64,000 bases of DNA from Alphaproteobacteria bacterium (GCA_009928665.1 SACF01000004.1:62001-126000); one strand, 5' to 3'. Counted from the first letter of the stretch, positions 20,101 to 29,650 are shown. The notes: a model not told the origin generated them from the letters alone. Translations and numbers: made by a program.

Positions 20101-23100
20101 TTACCCATATAGGTCACGGTAGGAATACCCGGACAGGACACCCCGTAAAGGATCCCCATGACAATCGTGTTCGAAGTCACCTGAGGATTGAACACGCAAA
20201 AGTGGTTTGAGGTAACCGTGCAAGCGACCGAATCCCCTTCCGAAGGGACATAGGTGAAGGTCGGACTGTTGGTTCCGGCAATGATTCCATTCACCCGCCA
20301 TTGGTAGACAGGATTGACGCCCCCGTTCACCGTAGACGCGGTAAATGTTACAGCAGTTCCGGTCAACACCGGATTTTGGGATACCACGATCGATGCCCCG
20401 ACCACAACGGGCTGGGTTATGTTGACCGTTTTCAAGGGGCTGGCGGCGCTGCAACCGTAACCGTTTGTCACGCTAACCCGGATGGTTCCTGTGGTTGGCC
20501 CGGGACCTCCCCAGTAAAGATTACAGGTTGACTGTGAGCCGCCGGAAAGAATTTGTGTCCCGGTTGGGCCCGAAACCGTCCAGGCATACGATGACATGCC
20601 GGGTTCCGTAAAATAGATGTGCCCGCCGGTATTCTGACATACCAGATCGGTTGGATCAGAAAAACTTGTGATCGACGGTGTGGGCGCTGGGTGTACTGCC
20701 ACCATAAGTGGTGTCGCAACCGATGCCTGACAACCGTTGCTGTTCAGATAATTTACCGTGATAATCGGATTCCCTGAATTTACCCATGTAATGGTAACTG
20801 TTCGGGTTCCCTGACCCGAGGTTATAACTCCTTCAGAAGTCACAGTCCAGAAATAAGAGGTCATTCCCGATTCGGTAAAATAAACATTTCCTGTCGTATT
20901 CTGACATCCTGCCGAGGCGCCAGTGATAACCGGAACAGGTAACGCGTTGACGGTCACGGTGTAGGTAGTAGCTTCTGCAGCCATACATCCCTCAGGAGTC
21001 GTATAATTAACTCCAACTTTTTTAATGCCCGTCGAACTCCAGGTTACTGTAACAAAATCATTTGCCGGCGTACCTCCAGCAGTTATGGTGCCATCGGGCG
21101 ACACTGTCCAATTGTATCCGGTTTGTCCGGCAAGCGTGGTGAAGGTATTGCCCGTCGCCTCGTTACAGGTCGATGCAGGTCCGGTAAGGACAGGGACAGG
21201 TAACGGATTCACGGTCACCGAAAAGGTCCCCGGGAGTGCGGCGAAACATCCGGCAGTGTTCTGGTACGTTACCATTACGGACTGTGGTCCGGAGGTGTGC
21301 CACAATACGTCGATGGTACTGGAATGGTCAGAGGGAGTTGTAATAATGGTGCCTCCGTTTGAAACGGTCCACTGATAGAGGGTCATTCCCTGCTGGGTGC
21401 TGTATGTTGCCTGTGTTCCGATGCAGGCTGCCGGCGGGCCGGCGATGACCGGATCAGCCGGTCGGGCATTGATGGCAAGATTGAACTGTGATGGCGTTTG
21501 GGCAGTGCATCCGTGTTGATCGGTATAGACTACATAAACCGATTGCAGTCCGGCAGTGTTCCAAAGCACGGTTACGCTGTTGGTTCCCGATCCTGCTGAT
21601 ATCACGCCATCCGGAGAGGCGGTCCAGGTATACCCGGACATTCCCGAGGCAGTGTAAAAATCGGCCCCTGGATCTCCGGTACAACTGTACTGCGGTCCAC
21701 TGATCACCGGTGCCGGCGGGGCATACACTGTAATATTCTTTACCGTGGGCGTCACCGCCTGACATCCTCCGGCCGGATTGACATAATTCACCGAAACAGT
21801 ACCCGGGCCCGATTGGATCCATTTTATCGAGATCATGCTGGTTCCCTGTCCCGAGGTGATCAAACCACCGGTACTCACGCTCCAGGTATACATCGCCATT
21901 CCGGGATCCGTCGAAAAAACAAGGGTACCATCCAGGCATACCGTATCTGCTCCGGTAATTACCGGAAGTGGTGACTGGTTGACCTGGACCGCTTTACTCC
22001 CGGGAACCAGGGTCGGACAACCCTGGGCGTTGAGATAGGCGACGGATATGTTAAAGGTACCGATCGAGGACCAGCGTATGCCAATCGTGTTGGTGCCTGA
22101 TCCGGAAACAATAGTTCCTCCTGCATCCAAATTCCAGGTATAATTGGACATTCCCGATGCGGTAGTGTAGTAAGTAGTGGTTCCCGTGCAAACCGGGGTT
22201 TGACCTGAAATCAGCGGTGTGGCGGCAGGTTGTACCGTAACCGGCAGAAGGGTAGGCTGGGGAGCCGTACACCCCGCCAGATTGCTGTAATTCACCGTCA
22301 CACTTTGTGTTCCGGCCGTTGTCCAGGTTACAGAAATGGCACTGGTGCCGCCGCCGCCGGTGATCGTTCCGCCCGTCACACTCCAGGTATATCCTGCCAT
22401 GCCGGATTCGGTAAAATAGACTACTCCGGCACTTCCCTGGCAGATCGATACCAGACCTGTAATAGTTGGCGCCGGCGAATCATTTACGGTAACCGGTTTA
22501 ACGGTTGGAATGGTCACCGTGCATCCCAGTGCATCGTTGTAAATCACTCCCACATTCCTGTTGCCGGCCGTGTTCCACAACACCGTAATCTGGCTGGAAC
22601 CTTGACCCGACACGATAGTTCCGCCTCCCAGAGGTAAGGTCCACACGTAATTGAGCATTCCGCTTTCGGTTGAATAGGTGCATGGAATCGATGTACACGC
22701 AGGATCAGGTCCGGTGATCGAAGGCACAATAGTGCTTTGTACCGAGACGGTTTTTGTTCCGGGCGCCGCAGCAACACAATTATTCAGGTCGGTATAGCTA
22801 ACCGATACGGTCTGTATCCCGGCAGTATTCCAGGTGATATTGACAGAACTGTTATTAACAGGACCTGCGATCACACCTCCGGTCACCGACCAGTTATAAC
22901 CACTCATACCCTGCTGGGTCGAATAGATATTGTTCGTAGAATTAATACACGCCGCCCCTGCTCCGGTAATTTCAGGCACAGGTAAGGGATGGATACTTAT
23001 TTTCACCGCGTTGGTGTATACCGTTCCGCATCCATCAGATGATATTTGCTTTTGCCGGTACCAGGTCGTTGCTGTCAGGGATCCTGGTTGATAGGTCATC

Positions 23101-26100
23101 CCGGTCGCCCCGGTAATATCTTCGAAACTGATGTTGTCAGATGAACGCTGCCAGAGATAGCTGTAAACGGATGTTCCGCCCGTCGGAGGAGTTGCCGTAA
23201 GCGCAACCGGCGCGGTGTTGTAGCAAACCGACTGGCTTGCGGTGGCTGCTCCGGCCAATATCTGCGGATATACCAAATACCTGAACGTAACAGGTTGTCC
23301 CTGACAGGTATCATTGTCGTTTATCGAAACCGGCGTCACCGTAATGGTTGCCGTTGCCGGAATGGTACCCGTGTTGATGGCTGTGAACGACGGGATATTG
23401 CCGTTGCCACTCCCAGCCAGCCCGATCGTCGGATTGCTGTTGGTCCATGAATAGGTCGTGCCGGTTCCGGTAAAGGTAACGGCCTGGGTTGTCCCGCCAT
23501 GACATACAGTCTGGTTGTCCGCCGGATTGACTATTGGGGTTGGATATACGGTAAATTCAAAGATTTTTGATGATCCGGTACAAATCAGCCCGGGCGCAGG
23601 CGAAATTGAAGGTGTCACCGTAATTGTAGCAGTCTGTGGTGAAGTCCCGGTATTTGTCGCTGTAAAGGTTTCAATATTACCAGTACCGCTTCCCGGAATT
23701 CCGATGCTTTGATTGCTGTTGGTCCATGTGAACAAAGTACCGGAAACATCACTGCTGAAAGGCGTCGGTGTTGTTACAGAACCATTGCAAGCCGATTGAT
23801 TTGGGATATCCGATACATTCGGACTTGGATTAATGGTAAGGGTAAAAGTCATGGTCGCCCCTGAACAAAGCACCCCGCTGTTGTCCTTCAGCGGAGTCAC
23901 CGTTATCAGGGCTGTTACCGCCGCACTTCCCGTGTTGGTTGCCGTAAAGGTTCCGATGTTTCCCGTGCCGCTTGCCGGTAAACCGATCGAAGTCTGGTTG
24001 TTGGTCCAACTGTAGGATGTTCCGGTGCCGCTGAATGTTACTGCTGCCGTCAGCGATCCGTTGCACACCGACTGGTTTTCCACCGTGTTGACAATGGGCA
24101 ACTGGTAAACCGTCGTCGTCAAAGTCCCCGGAGTCAAAGCATCACACCCGGAGATGTTGGTATAGTTTACCCCAACGGTCTGTTCTCCCGGTGTATTCCA
24201 TTGAACCTGGATCGTGCTGGCATGGTTCGAGGGGTTGGTCAGGATCGTTCCTCCGGAAGAGACACTCCAACTGTAGGTCGCCATTCCTGCATTGGTGCTG
24301 TATGCGACAACTGATCCTGCACACGCACCGGCCGGACCACTGATCACCGGGTTTACCGGCCGGGCATTGATGGTGATGTTATAAGAGGATGGCGTTGATG
24401 AACTACATCCGTGTAAATCGGTGTAGCTCACATAAATTGTCTGTAATCCCGCAGCGCTCCAGCTTGCCGTTACCGTGTTCGTCCCGATGGTTGGCGATAC
24501 GGTGCCCCCAGTCGAAACACTCCATACATAATTTGTCATTCCCGGTTCCGTCGAAAATGTATTTCCGCTTCCCAGGGCACATCCGAAGTTTGGTCCGCTG
24601 ATCATCGGAACCGGCAGCGAATAAACGGTTATGTCCTTTACTGTGGCGTCCACTGCCTGGCATCCTCCGGCCGGATTCGTGTAATTTACCGTGACTGCCC
24701 TGGCTCCTGCTTGTGTCCATTTCACGGTGATACTGCTGGTTCCGGGTTCCGAGGTAATGATTCCCCCTGCTCCGACTGTCCAGATGTACAACGCCATCCC
24801 GGGTTCCGTTGTGTAAGTAACCGTTCCGTTAAGGCACACGGTATCGGCCCCCGAAATTATGGGTTGCGGAGATTGGTTTATAGTCACTCCGAAGGCGCCG
24901 GGTGTAAGCGTCGGACAACCCAGTGCGTTCATATAAGTTACGGTGACCGTATGGGTCCCGGTCGACGCCCATGTAACCCCGATGGAATAGGTCCCGGCCC
25001 CCGAACTGATCGTCCCGCCCGAAGATAAACTCCAGTTATACAGGGTCATCCCTGGTTGCGTAGTGTAATAGGTTGTGGTCCCGGTACACGCTGTGGTGGG
25101 TCCGGCAATGGTCGGGGTTGCGGCCGACTGTACCGTAACCCGGGTAAAGGTTGCAGCAGGTGCCTGACATCCGAACGAATTGGTATAGTTTACGGTAACG
25201 GTCTGGGTTCCGGCCGTATTCCAGGTGACGGAAATCGCACTGGTGTTGTCTCCTCCCGTGATTGTTCCCCCCGTAACACTCCAGGTGTATCCGGTCATCC
25301 CCTCCTCTGTAAAATAAACAACCCCGGCGCTTCCCTGACAGATCGGCGTTGTGCCCTTGATGGTCGGGGCCGGAGAGGCATTTACCGTGACCGGTATCAC
25401 CGTCGGGGTAAGGGTTGTACATCCGAGCGCATCGTCATAGATCACGCTCACACTCCGGTTTCCCGGCGTACTCCAGATTACGATAATCCGGCTTGTTCCC
25501 TGTCCGGAAAAAATGGTACCACCTCCCAGCGGCAAAGCCCAGGTATAATTGAGCATGCCGCTCTCGGTCGTGTATTCCGATTGCCCCAATGTACACGCCG
25601 GATTGGGCCCATCGATGGTTGGTATGATCGTATTTTGTACGGTTACCGTTTTGGTGGCAGGAGTCAGCGCAGTACATTCGTCAGGGGTTGTATAATTCAA
25701 ACTCACCTGCTGTGATCCCAGCGTATTCCAGGTCACCGTCACGGTGGTGCTTGTGGATGTTCCTCCCGCTGTAATGATTCCTCCGACGACGCCCCATTGA
25801 TAATTGGTCATTCCGCTCGCCGTGCTGTAAACGTTGTTGGTAGCGTTCATGCAGGCAGCAGCCGGACCTTCAATGCCAATGACCGGCAGCACGCTTACCG
25901 ATATCTTTACCTGATTGGTGTACACCGATCCGCAATCACTCGAAGAAGATTGTCTGACCCGGTACCACCGGTCAGCAGTCACCGGCTCCGGCTGATACGT
26001 CATGGATGATGCGCCGGCGATCGCGGTGAATTCAGTTCCATTAGTTGATACTTCCCAATCGTACAGGTACGGCGGAACCCCGCCGCTCAACGCGGTCGTG

Positions 26101-28379
26101 GTCAGCAATTCCGGCTCCAAGCCGTAACAAACCGTCTGGCTTGCCGTCAACGATCCGGCCTTCAACTGCGGCGTTACGGTAATGGTAAATGTCATGGGGG
26201 GTCCGCTGCAAGGAATACCCCCGTTCGAATAAACCGGCGTCACCGTGATTACGGCTGAAACCGAAACCGTACCGGTATTTACGGCGGCAAAAGAGGGTAT
26301 GGAATCAACGCCCTCCGCTCCGATTCCGATCGAAGGTTGACTGTTGCTCCAATGATAAACCGTACCGGTTACAGTTCCCGAAAACACGACGGCCGTTGTC
26401 GGATACCCGTGACAGACTACCTGATTGTCTTCAGTGTCCAAATCAGGCGTCGGATTAACCGTCACCGTGTAGGTTCTCGTTGACCCCGGACATCCGTTGG
26501 CCACCGTAATGATCGTCACAATGCCTTTAACCGGCGCCGTCGTGGTGTTGCTCGCGGTAAAGGGCAGGATATCGCCTGTACCGCTTCCCGCCAGCCCGAT
26601 CAATGGATTGTCGTTGGACCATTCAAAGGTGGTTCCGGAAACCGGCCCGCTTACCGGTGTGGCAGGTACCTCCGCATTATGACAATGTACCTGGTCGCTG
26701 ATCGGGGTTACCGATGGAGAAGGTTTCACTGTAATGGTAAATGTCATTGGAGTTCCGCTGCAACTGACGCCCCCGTATGTGTAAACCGGCGTCACCGTGA
26801 TTACAGCCGAAACCGTAACCGTACCGGTATTCACGGCGGCGAAAGAGGGTATGGAATCAACGCCCTCCGGTCCGATTCCGATCGAAGGTTGACTATTTCT
26901 CCATTGATAAACCGTTCCGGTTACAGTTCCTGAAAACACGACGGCATCAGTCATGGAACCATTACAGACCACCTGACTTACTTCAGGGTTTACTTCAGGT
27001 TTCGGATTCACCGTTATCGTGAAAGTTCTCGTTGAACCTGTGCAACCGTTTGCCACCGGCTGAATTGTAACGGTGCCTATGACCGGAAGGGTGGTCGTGT
27101 TACTTGCCGTAAAAGCCGAAATATTTCCGGTTCCGCTTTCCGGCAGTCCGATCGAAGGTTTGGAATTCCACCAGTAAAAGGTAGTTCCCGGTACCGGGCC
27201 TGTTACGGGAATAAACGGCGCCTGTTCAGCATGACAATAGGTCCGATTGCTGATTGTATCCACCGAGGGGGATTGAATGACATTTATATTCTTTGTGGCG
27301 GCATTTAATCCCTGACAACCGCTTGAGGGGTCCGTGTAGTTGACCGAAACAGTAGTGTTACCGGCCTGTGTGAACCTTACGGTTACGGTACTGGTTCCGC
27401 CACCCGACAGGATGGTGGCCCCTGCGCCGGGTTCCCAGGTGTACAACGATTTTCCCGGGTATGTCCAGTAGGTATAGGTACCATTCGAACATACCGTATC
27501 GGTGCCGAAAACAACGGGAACCGGTGATTCGCTTACCAACACGGATTTCACGCCGGGAGTCAGGGCCCAGCAATTGGTTCCCGGTTCGGTATAGGTAACC
27601 GTGATGGTATGTGTTCCGATGGCAAACCAGTTCACTAAAATAGAATTGGTTCCAGCTCCCGAATTGATGGTACCTCCTGACGAAACCGTCCAGATATAGT
27701 TGTTTTTCGAGGGATAGGTCATGTATGTCACGGTTTTACCCGTGCATGCAGTTCCGGGCCCGGATGTCACAGCCGGCGCCGCTGCCTGATTTACGGTGAT
27801 GACCTTGGAAGCTGCCGGAGAAGCCTGACAACCTGATGCATTGGTATAGTTGGCCGTGATCGTAAAGGTGCCCGCAACCGGCCAGTCAACGGTGATCGCG
27901 TTGACTACCGGCCCCGTTGTAAACGGGGAGGAAGGTGTGATGCTCCAGGTATAACCGGTCATTCCCGGTTCCGTGAAATAGACAATGCCGGTGGTACCCT
28001 GACAGATCGGCTCCGTACCATTGATCATCGGCGAAGGTCTTGCATTCACCGTTACCGTGATCGATGCGGTGCCGACGACGCTCCCGCCGGTTGCAACCAC
28101 GCTGAGAATCACCGTTTGCGGCGTACTGCCCCAGTCTACGGTGACTGCGCTGGTTCCCTGCCCCGATGCAATGGTTCCACCCGACGAGATGGTCCAGGTA
28201 TAGGTGGATGTTCCGGGAGTTGCGGTATAGACCACGCCTGCTTCATCGGTGCATACGTTGTTTGGGCCTGTTATGGAAATTTGTGCGGTTGCACTGAATC
28301 CAACCAGGATTAGAAAAGTAAAAGTCAGCACTGCACCTGAAATGAATCTGGGATTCAATCGCCGGGTATATGTTTTCAT
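17196..28379 (-). CDS. Giant T9SS surface protein (about 3727 aa) of Ig/PKD-like repeats with an embedded FISUMP domain
   Basis: The ATG at 28379 begins MKTYTRRLNPRFISGAVLTF and a clear signal peptide. The frame stays open to an ATG at 28445, but that adds 22 non-signal residues. In order there are: four Ig-like units; several PKD-like domains with the SIGLPESGTGNI or SIGIGxEGVDSIPSF motif; an MTYQP module and seven cassette units (A-G); three more PKD-like domains; a second MTYQP module and a full nine-unit cassette (A-I); an Ig-like domain, a FISUMP domain (about 19537-20131) and another Ig-like domain; six more units; and a T9SS type A sorting domain (KVYPNPNTGIFYV). It is paralogous to the gene downstream (7069-16917) and in the same orientation, separated by 278 bp. 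A role in surface adhesion or gliding is inferred from SprB-like architecture. Confidence 0.9.
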   Translation of the reverse strand: MKTYTRRLNPRFISGAVLTFTFLILVGFSATAQISITGPNNVCTDEAGVVYTATPGTSTYTWTISSGGTIASGQGTSAVTVDWGSTPQTVILSVVATGGSVVGTASITVTVNARPSPMINGTEPICQGTTGIVYFTEPGMTGYTWSITPSSPFTTGPVVNAITVDWPVAGTFTITANYTNASGCQASPAASKVITVNQAAAPAVTSGPGTACTGKTVTYMTYPSKNNYIWTVSSGGTINSGAGTNSILVNWFAIGTHTITVTYTEPGTNCWALTPGVKSVLVSESPVPVVFGTDTVCSNGTYTYWTYPGKSLYTWEPGAGATILSGGGTSTVTVRFTQAGNTTVSVNYTDPSSGCQGLNAATKNINVIQSPSVDTISNRTYCHAEQAPFIPVTGPVPGTTFYWWNSKPSIGLPESGTGNISAFTASNTTTLPVIGTVTIQPVANGCTGSTRTFTITVNPKPEVNPEVSQVVCNGSMTDAVVFSGTVTGTVYQWRNSQPSIGIGPEGVDSIPSFAAVNTGTVTVSAVITVTPVYTYGGVSCSGTPMTFTITVKPSPSVTPISDQVHCHNAEVPATPVSGPVSGTTFEWSNDNPLIGLAGSGTGDILPFTASNTTTAPVKGIVTIITVANGCPGSTRTYTVTVNPTPDLDTEDNQVVCHGYPTTAVVFSGTVTGTVYHWSNSQPSIGIGAEGVDSIPSFAAVNTGTVSVSAVITVTPVYSNGGIPCSGPPMTFTITVTPQLKAGSLTASQTVCYGLEPELLTTTALSGGVPPYLYDWEVSTNGTEFTAIAGASSMTYQPEPVTADRWYRVRQSSSSDCGSVYTNQVKISVSVLPVIGIEGPAAACMNATNNVYSTASGMTNYQWGVVGGIITAGGTSTSTTVTVTWNTLGSQQVSLNYTTPDECTALTPATKTVTVQNTIIPTIDGPNPACTLGQSEYTTESGMLNYTWALPLGGGTIFSGQGTSRIIVIWSTPGNRSVSVIYDDALGCTTLTPTVIPVTVNASPAPTIKGTTPICQGSAGVVYFTEEGMTGYTWSVTGGTITGGDNTSAISVTWNTAGTQTVTVNYTNSFGCQAPAATFTRVTVQSAATPTIAGPTTACTGTTTYYTTQPGMTLYNWSLSSGGTISSGAGTYSIGVTWASTGTHTVTVTYMNALGCPTLTPGAFGVTINQSPQPIISGADTVCLNGTVTYTTEPGMALYIWTVGAGGIITSEPGTSSITVKWTQAGARAVTVNYTNPAGGCQAVDATVKDITVYSLPVPMISGPNFGCALGSGNTFSTEPGMTNYVWSVSTGGTVSPTIGTNTVTASWSAAGLQTIYVSYTDLHGCSSSTPSSYNITINARPVNPVISGPAGACAGSVVAYSTNAGMATYSWSVSSGGTILTNPSNHASTIQVQWNTPGEQTVGVNYTNISGCDALTPGTLTTTVYQLPIVNTVENQSVCNGSLTAAVTFSGTGTSYSWTNNQTSIGLPASGTGNIGTFTATNTGSAAVTALITVTPLKDNSGVLCSGATMTFTLTINPSPNVSDIPNQSACNGSVTTPTPFSSDVSGTLFTWTNSNQSIGIPGSGTGNIETFTATNTGTSPQTATITVTPSISPAPGLICTGSSKIFEFTVYPTPIVNPADNQTVCHGGTTQAVTFTGTGTTYSWTNSNPTIGLAGSGNGNIPSFTAINTGTIPATATITVTPVSINDNDTCQGQPVTFRYLVYPQILAGAATASQSVCYNTAPVALTATPPTGGTSVYSYLWQRSSDNISFEDITGATGMTYQPGSLTATTWYRQKQISSDGCGTVYTNAVKISIHPLPVPEITGAGAACINSTNNIYSTQQGMSGYNWSVTGGVIAGPVNNSSVNITWNTAGIQTVSVSYTDLNNCVAAAPGTKTVSVQSTIVPSITGPDPACTSIPCTYSTESGMLNYVWTLPLGGGTIVSGQGSSQITVLWNTAGNRNVGVIYNDALGCTVTIPTVKPVTVNDSPAPTITGLVSICQGSAGVVYFTESGMAGYTWSVTGGTITGGGGTSAISVTWTTAGTQSVTVNYSNLAGCTAPQPTLLPVTVQPAATPLISGQTPVCTGTTTYYTTASGMSNYTWNLDAGGTIVSGSGTNTIGIRWSSIGTFNISVAYLNAQGCPTLVPGSKAVQVNQSPLPVITGADTVCLDGTLVFSTDPGMAMYTWSVSTGGLITSGQGTSMISIKWIQSGPGTVSVNYVNPAGGCQAVTPTVKNITVYAPPAPVISGPQYSCTGDPGADFYTASGMSGYTWTASPDGVISAGSGTNSVTVLWNTAGLQSVYVVYTDQHGCTAQTPSQFNLAINARPADPVIAGPPAACIGTQATYSTQQGMTLYQWTVSNGGTIITTPSDHSSTIDVLWHTSGPQSVMVTYQNTAGCFAALPGTFSVTVNPLPVPVLTGPASTCNEATGNTFTTLAGQTGYNWTVSPDGTITAGGTPANDFVTVTWSSTGIKKVGVNYTTPEGCMAAEATTYTVTVNALPVPVITGASAGCQNTTGNVYFTESGMTSYFWTVTSEGVITSGQGTRTVTITWVNSGNPIITVNYLNSNGCQASVATPLMVAVHPAPTPSITSFSDPTDLVCQNTGGHIYFTEPGMSSYAWTVSGPTGTQILSGGSQSTCNLYWGGPGPTTGTIRVSVTNGYGCSAASPLKTVNITQPVVVGASIVVSQNPVLTGTAVTFTASTVNGGVNPVYQWRVNGIIAGTNSPTFTYVPSEGDSVACTVTSNHFCVFNPQVTSNTIVMGILYGVSCPGIPTVTYMGKTYHTVQIGTQCWFKENLDAGTRINGNQEQSQNGILEKYCYQDLESNCSVYGGLYQWNEMMQYVALPGVQGICPQGWHIPADEEWSVLTTYLSGESVAGGKMKEVGTSHWLSPNTGAVNTSGFTGLGGGLRFADGTFGSLKEFGYYYSSTQNSSTNAWTRYLTSNLNAAGRNPNNKSLGLSVRCLKDTCSAYPPVSVTVNPSANPVCAGTSVTFTAYPVNGGQNPVYQWKVNGVNAGSNNPVFSYVPAVNDVVTCVLTSSLPSPCLSGNPATSGPVAMVVYPLPVPLLTGPVNVCPGVGGMVYNTDPGMTGYTWTVSAGGTITSGQHTGSINVTWNNAGVQTVTVSYIDQHGCVPATPTVKTVYVNQPVVPTISGPWQVCLNQTVAYSTETGMSLYNWSVGSGGIITSGIGTAVILVRWTQSGFRTVTVNYANPQTGCQALTPAVFPVTVNPLPAPVITGPSTVCEGSTGVVYFTDSGMSNYAWVISPGGIITAGNGTRTITVSWITPGTQTLTVNYTNTLGCQASSQTVKNVWVSPYPVPSIQGPSQPCTAGVFNYTTETGMSQYNWSVSPGGTIFSGEHTYSVFVQWNTTGPQSMEVNYLDAQGCSNPVPTIKPISVLSPPVPSITGNSLPCASSVEVYVTEPGMTNYQWTVLPGGVITGGQGTYAVTVVWQTPGFSGMTVNYTTPGGCRAEFPTARTITVLPTPVPVISGLSETTVGSTTTYTTDAGMIGYQWSVSAGGTIVGGAGTYTIQVSWNTTGNQTVNLDVINASGCHSVSPTVFTVKVLPPSLVMVQNITIGSGQSACYDAVQTIVVAGSGTHFIVQSGGGSATFIAGHNILMLPGTSVQPGGYLHGYITTNGMYCGMNMPSIVTIPTSIETPVTEIPVSGFKVYPNPNTGIFYVKYPGERVNIDSRIDIYSMKGERIFTGELREGGTHKVSIEGRPTGIYILRIISGDLVQTFRIVKQ
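19537..20131 (-). other. FISUMP domain embedded in the repeat protein
   Basis: The translated segment reads YMGKTYHTVQIGTQCWFKENL, later CPQGWHIPADEEWSVL, GLRFADGTF, YYYSSTQ and LSVRCLKD. These are the conserved blocks of the Fibrobacter succinogenes major paralogous (FISUMP, TIGR02145-type) domain. Two similar Ig-like domains flank it (NGGVNPVYQWRVNG before, NGGQNPVYQWKVNG after). Confidence 0.85.
20664..22961 (-). repeat. Complete nine-unit cassette (A-I) in the second giant gene
   Basis: 766 codons, the same length as cassette 2 of the neighbouring gene and the same unit order. H keeps the long loop ITAGGTPANDF and I keeps GVITSGQGT. It is preceded, as in the neighbour, by the MTYQPGS module. 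Confidence 0.75.
24100..25865 (-). repeat. Shortened cassette (units A-G) in the second giant gene
   Basis: Seven units in the same order as the nine-unit cassettes (A, B with LPLGGGTI, C with YFTEEGM, D with GCPTLTP, E with DTVCLNGTVTYTTEPGMALY, F with NARPVNPVISG, G with ILTNPSNHAST). The H and I positions are missing, and PKD-like domains begin straight after G. Confidence 0.7.
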
Positions 28380-28708
28380 ATAGAAGATTTTTCGACAGTC
28401 AAAAAGATTGATATTCTGTATTTTAGATAATATGTACCAATACAATTATAGTAATAAAAATATTATACGAAATCTTTCTCATGAAGTTACCTGAATGCAA
28501 AAAAATTTCCGAACGAAGGGATCGGTTCCGGACACGCAAATCCCTTTTCTCCTCAAAGATAGCTAAAAAAGAACCGACCGGCATAGGTTGGGAAATACAT
28601 ATTCGCGGGAGTACCATACATTACCCCGGAAGCGAAAGGTTACAGATTATCCGGTAGGGCTAAACGACGATGGGTTCTTCCGGCGGAAGTTGCCGGGTGT
28701 TCAGTTTA
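28380..28708. other. Non-coding leader region upstream of the second giant gene
   Basis: No convincing gene lies here. The part next to the giant gene is very AT-rich. It holds a -7 promoter box at 28554-28561 and a small palindrome CTTCC-GGC-GGAAG at 28677-28689 just beyond the end of the M48 gene, without a T-tract. From the promoter the leader would be about 165 nt, long for a simple 5' UTR, and no riboswitch class is recognised. Confidence 0.5.
28554..28561 (-). promoter_or_regulatory. Putative -7 promoter box for the second giant gene
   Basis: On the minus strand TATCTTTG is a perfect match to TAnnTTTG. No clear -33 TTTG was found at the expected spacing. It lies about 175 nt before the ATG at 28379. 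Confidence 0.45.
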
Positions 28709-29521
28709 TCAGGGCAGGGAACTCTTAAACTGGAGATATTCATCAACAAACAATTGCCCGTGGACGCCGCCCAGCGACTGGAAGGTTTCGTTGATCTTGG
28801 CCAGCCGGTCGGATGGAGAGGGGTGGGTACTTAAAAAAACCGGCACGTTGGATTGACTTTCAAGTTTGGTAAAGAAATCTCCGAGTGAAGCGGCATCATA
28901 TTTTGTGGGATAGAGATATTTCACGGCATAAGCGTCGGCTTCGTACTCATTGGATCGGCTGTACGCCAGGTTCCCGAGCCCCTGAGCCCAGTCGGCCAGG
29001 ATACCGGTAAGCTGTGAAGGATTGCTGCCCAGGATCAGGTTCAGCAGAAATGTCTCTCCGTAAATCAGGGTCAGTTGTTCCGATGTATGCCGTTGATCAG
29101 CGTGGGCCATCTCGTGCGCGATGACCCCGGCAAACTGGGCTGAATTGTCAAGCAGTTTGATCAGGCCGGTATAAACATAAATATTTCCCCCGGGAACACA
29201 GAAGGCGTTGACCACATTGTCGTCTTTAATAATCCTGAATCTCCATCCGAACCGGGTGGCATATTTTACCTTACCCGAAGCGAGGATGGTATTGCGAACA
29301 GCATACAGGTAGTTGTAAGCAGCCACGTGGGTGGCTGAATCGAGTACCGGATATTCACCCGGCGTGCTCATGATCTGGGCATCCATCTCGGCGCCCAGCG
29401 CGATGTCATCGCTGACCGAAAAGATGGTGATCGGAATGGATTCATCGCCTTTGGAACAGGAAACCATCAGTGCAATTCCAAGGATGAATACAACTTTACG
29501 GAGGCTGAATATTCTTTTCAT
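28709..29521 (-). CDS. M48-family zinc metalloprotease, lipoprotein
   Basis: This 270-residue protein has a lipoprotein signal (hydrophobic stretch then LMVSC, Cys22), so it is probably anchored in the periplasm or outer membrane. The zinc site HEMAH is at 136-140 and the third ligand is in NEYEAD (191-196), as in the BepA/LoiP/HtpX-related M48 family. GGNIYVYTGL (111-120) and THPSPSDRL (232-240) are also family hallmarks. The length fits the short, TPR-less periplasmic M48 proteases. Such enzymes do quality control of envelope proteins. It is a single gene between the giant repeat gene and an unrelated lipoprotein gene that ends at a terminator. Confidence 0.9.
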   Translation of the reverse strand: MKRIFSLRKVVFILGIALMVSCSKGDESIPITIFSVSDDIALGAEMDAQIMSTPGEYPVLDSATHVAAYNYLYAVRNTILASGKVKYATRFGWRFRIIKDDNVVNAFCVPGGNIYVYTGLIKLLDNSAQFAGVIAHEMAHADQRHTSEQLTLIYGETFLLNLILGSNPSQLTGILADWAQGLGNLAYSRSNEYEADAYAVKYLYPTKYDAASLGDFFTKLESQSNVPVFLSTHPSPSDRLAKINETFQSLGGVHGQLFVDEYLQFKSSLP

Positions 29522-29650
29522 GGGGAAGTTTTATTGGTTAAGAGACGGTTTAAAATTTACGGTTGAACTAGATTTATGATCGACGATTTAAAATCCAAGA
29601 CTCTCGTTACCGGTATTATCAACAGTATCCTATAAAATATGTCTTCAAGT

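Noticed and set aside
28423..28617. 64-codon minus-strand frame upstream of the second giant gene
   Set aside because: It overlaps the promoter box at 28554 and has low-complexity, non-family sequence. The hydrophobic tail MRKISYNIFITIIVLVHII is more likely chance in AT-rich DNA.
28677..28689. Hairpin CTTCC-GGC-GGAAG as a terminator of the M48 gene
   Set aside because: The stem is short and no T-tract follows on the minus strand.
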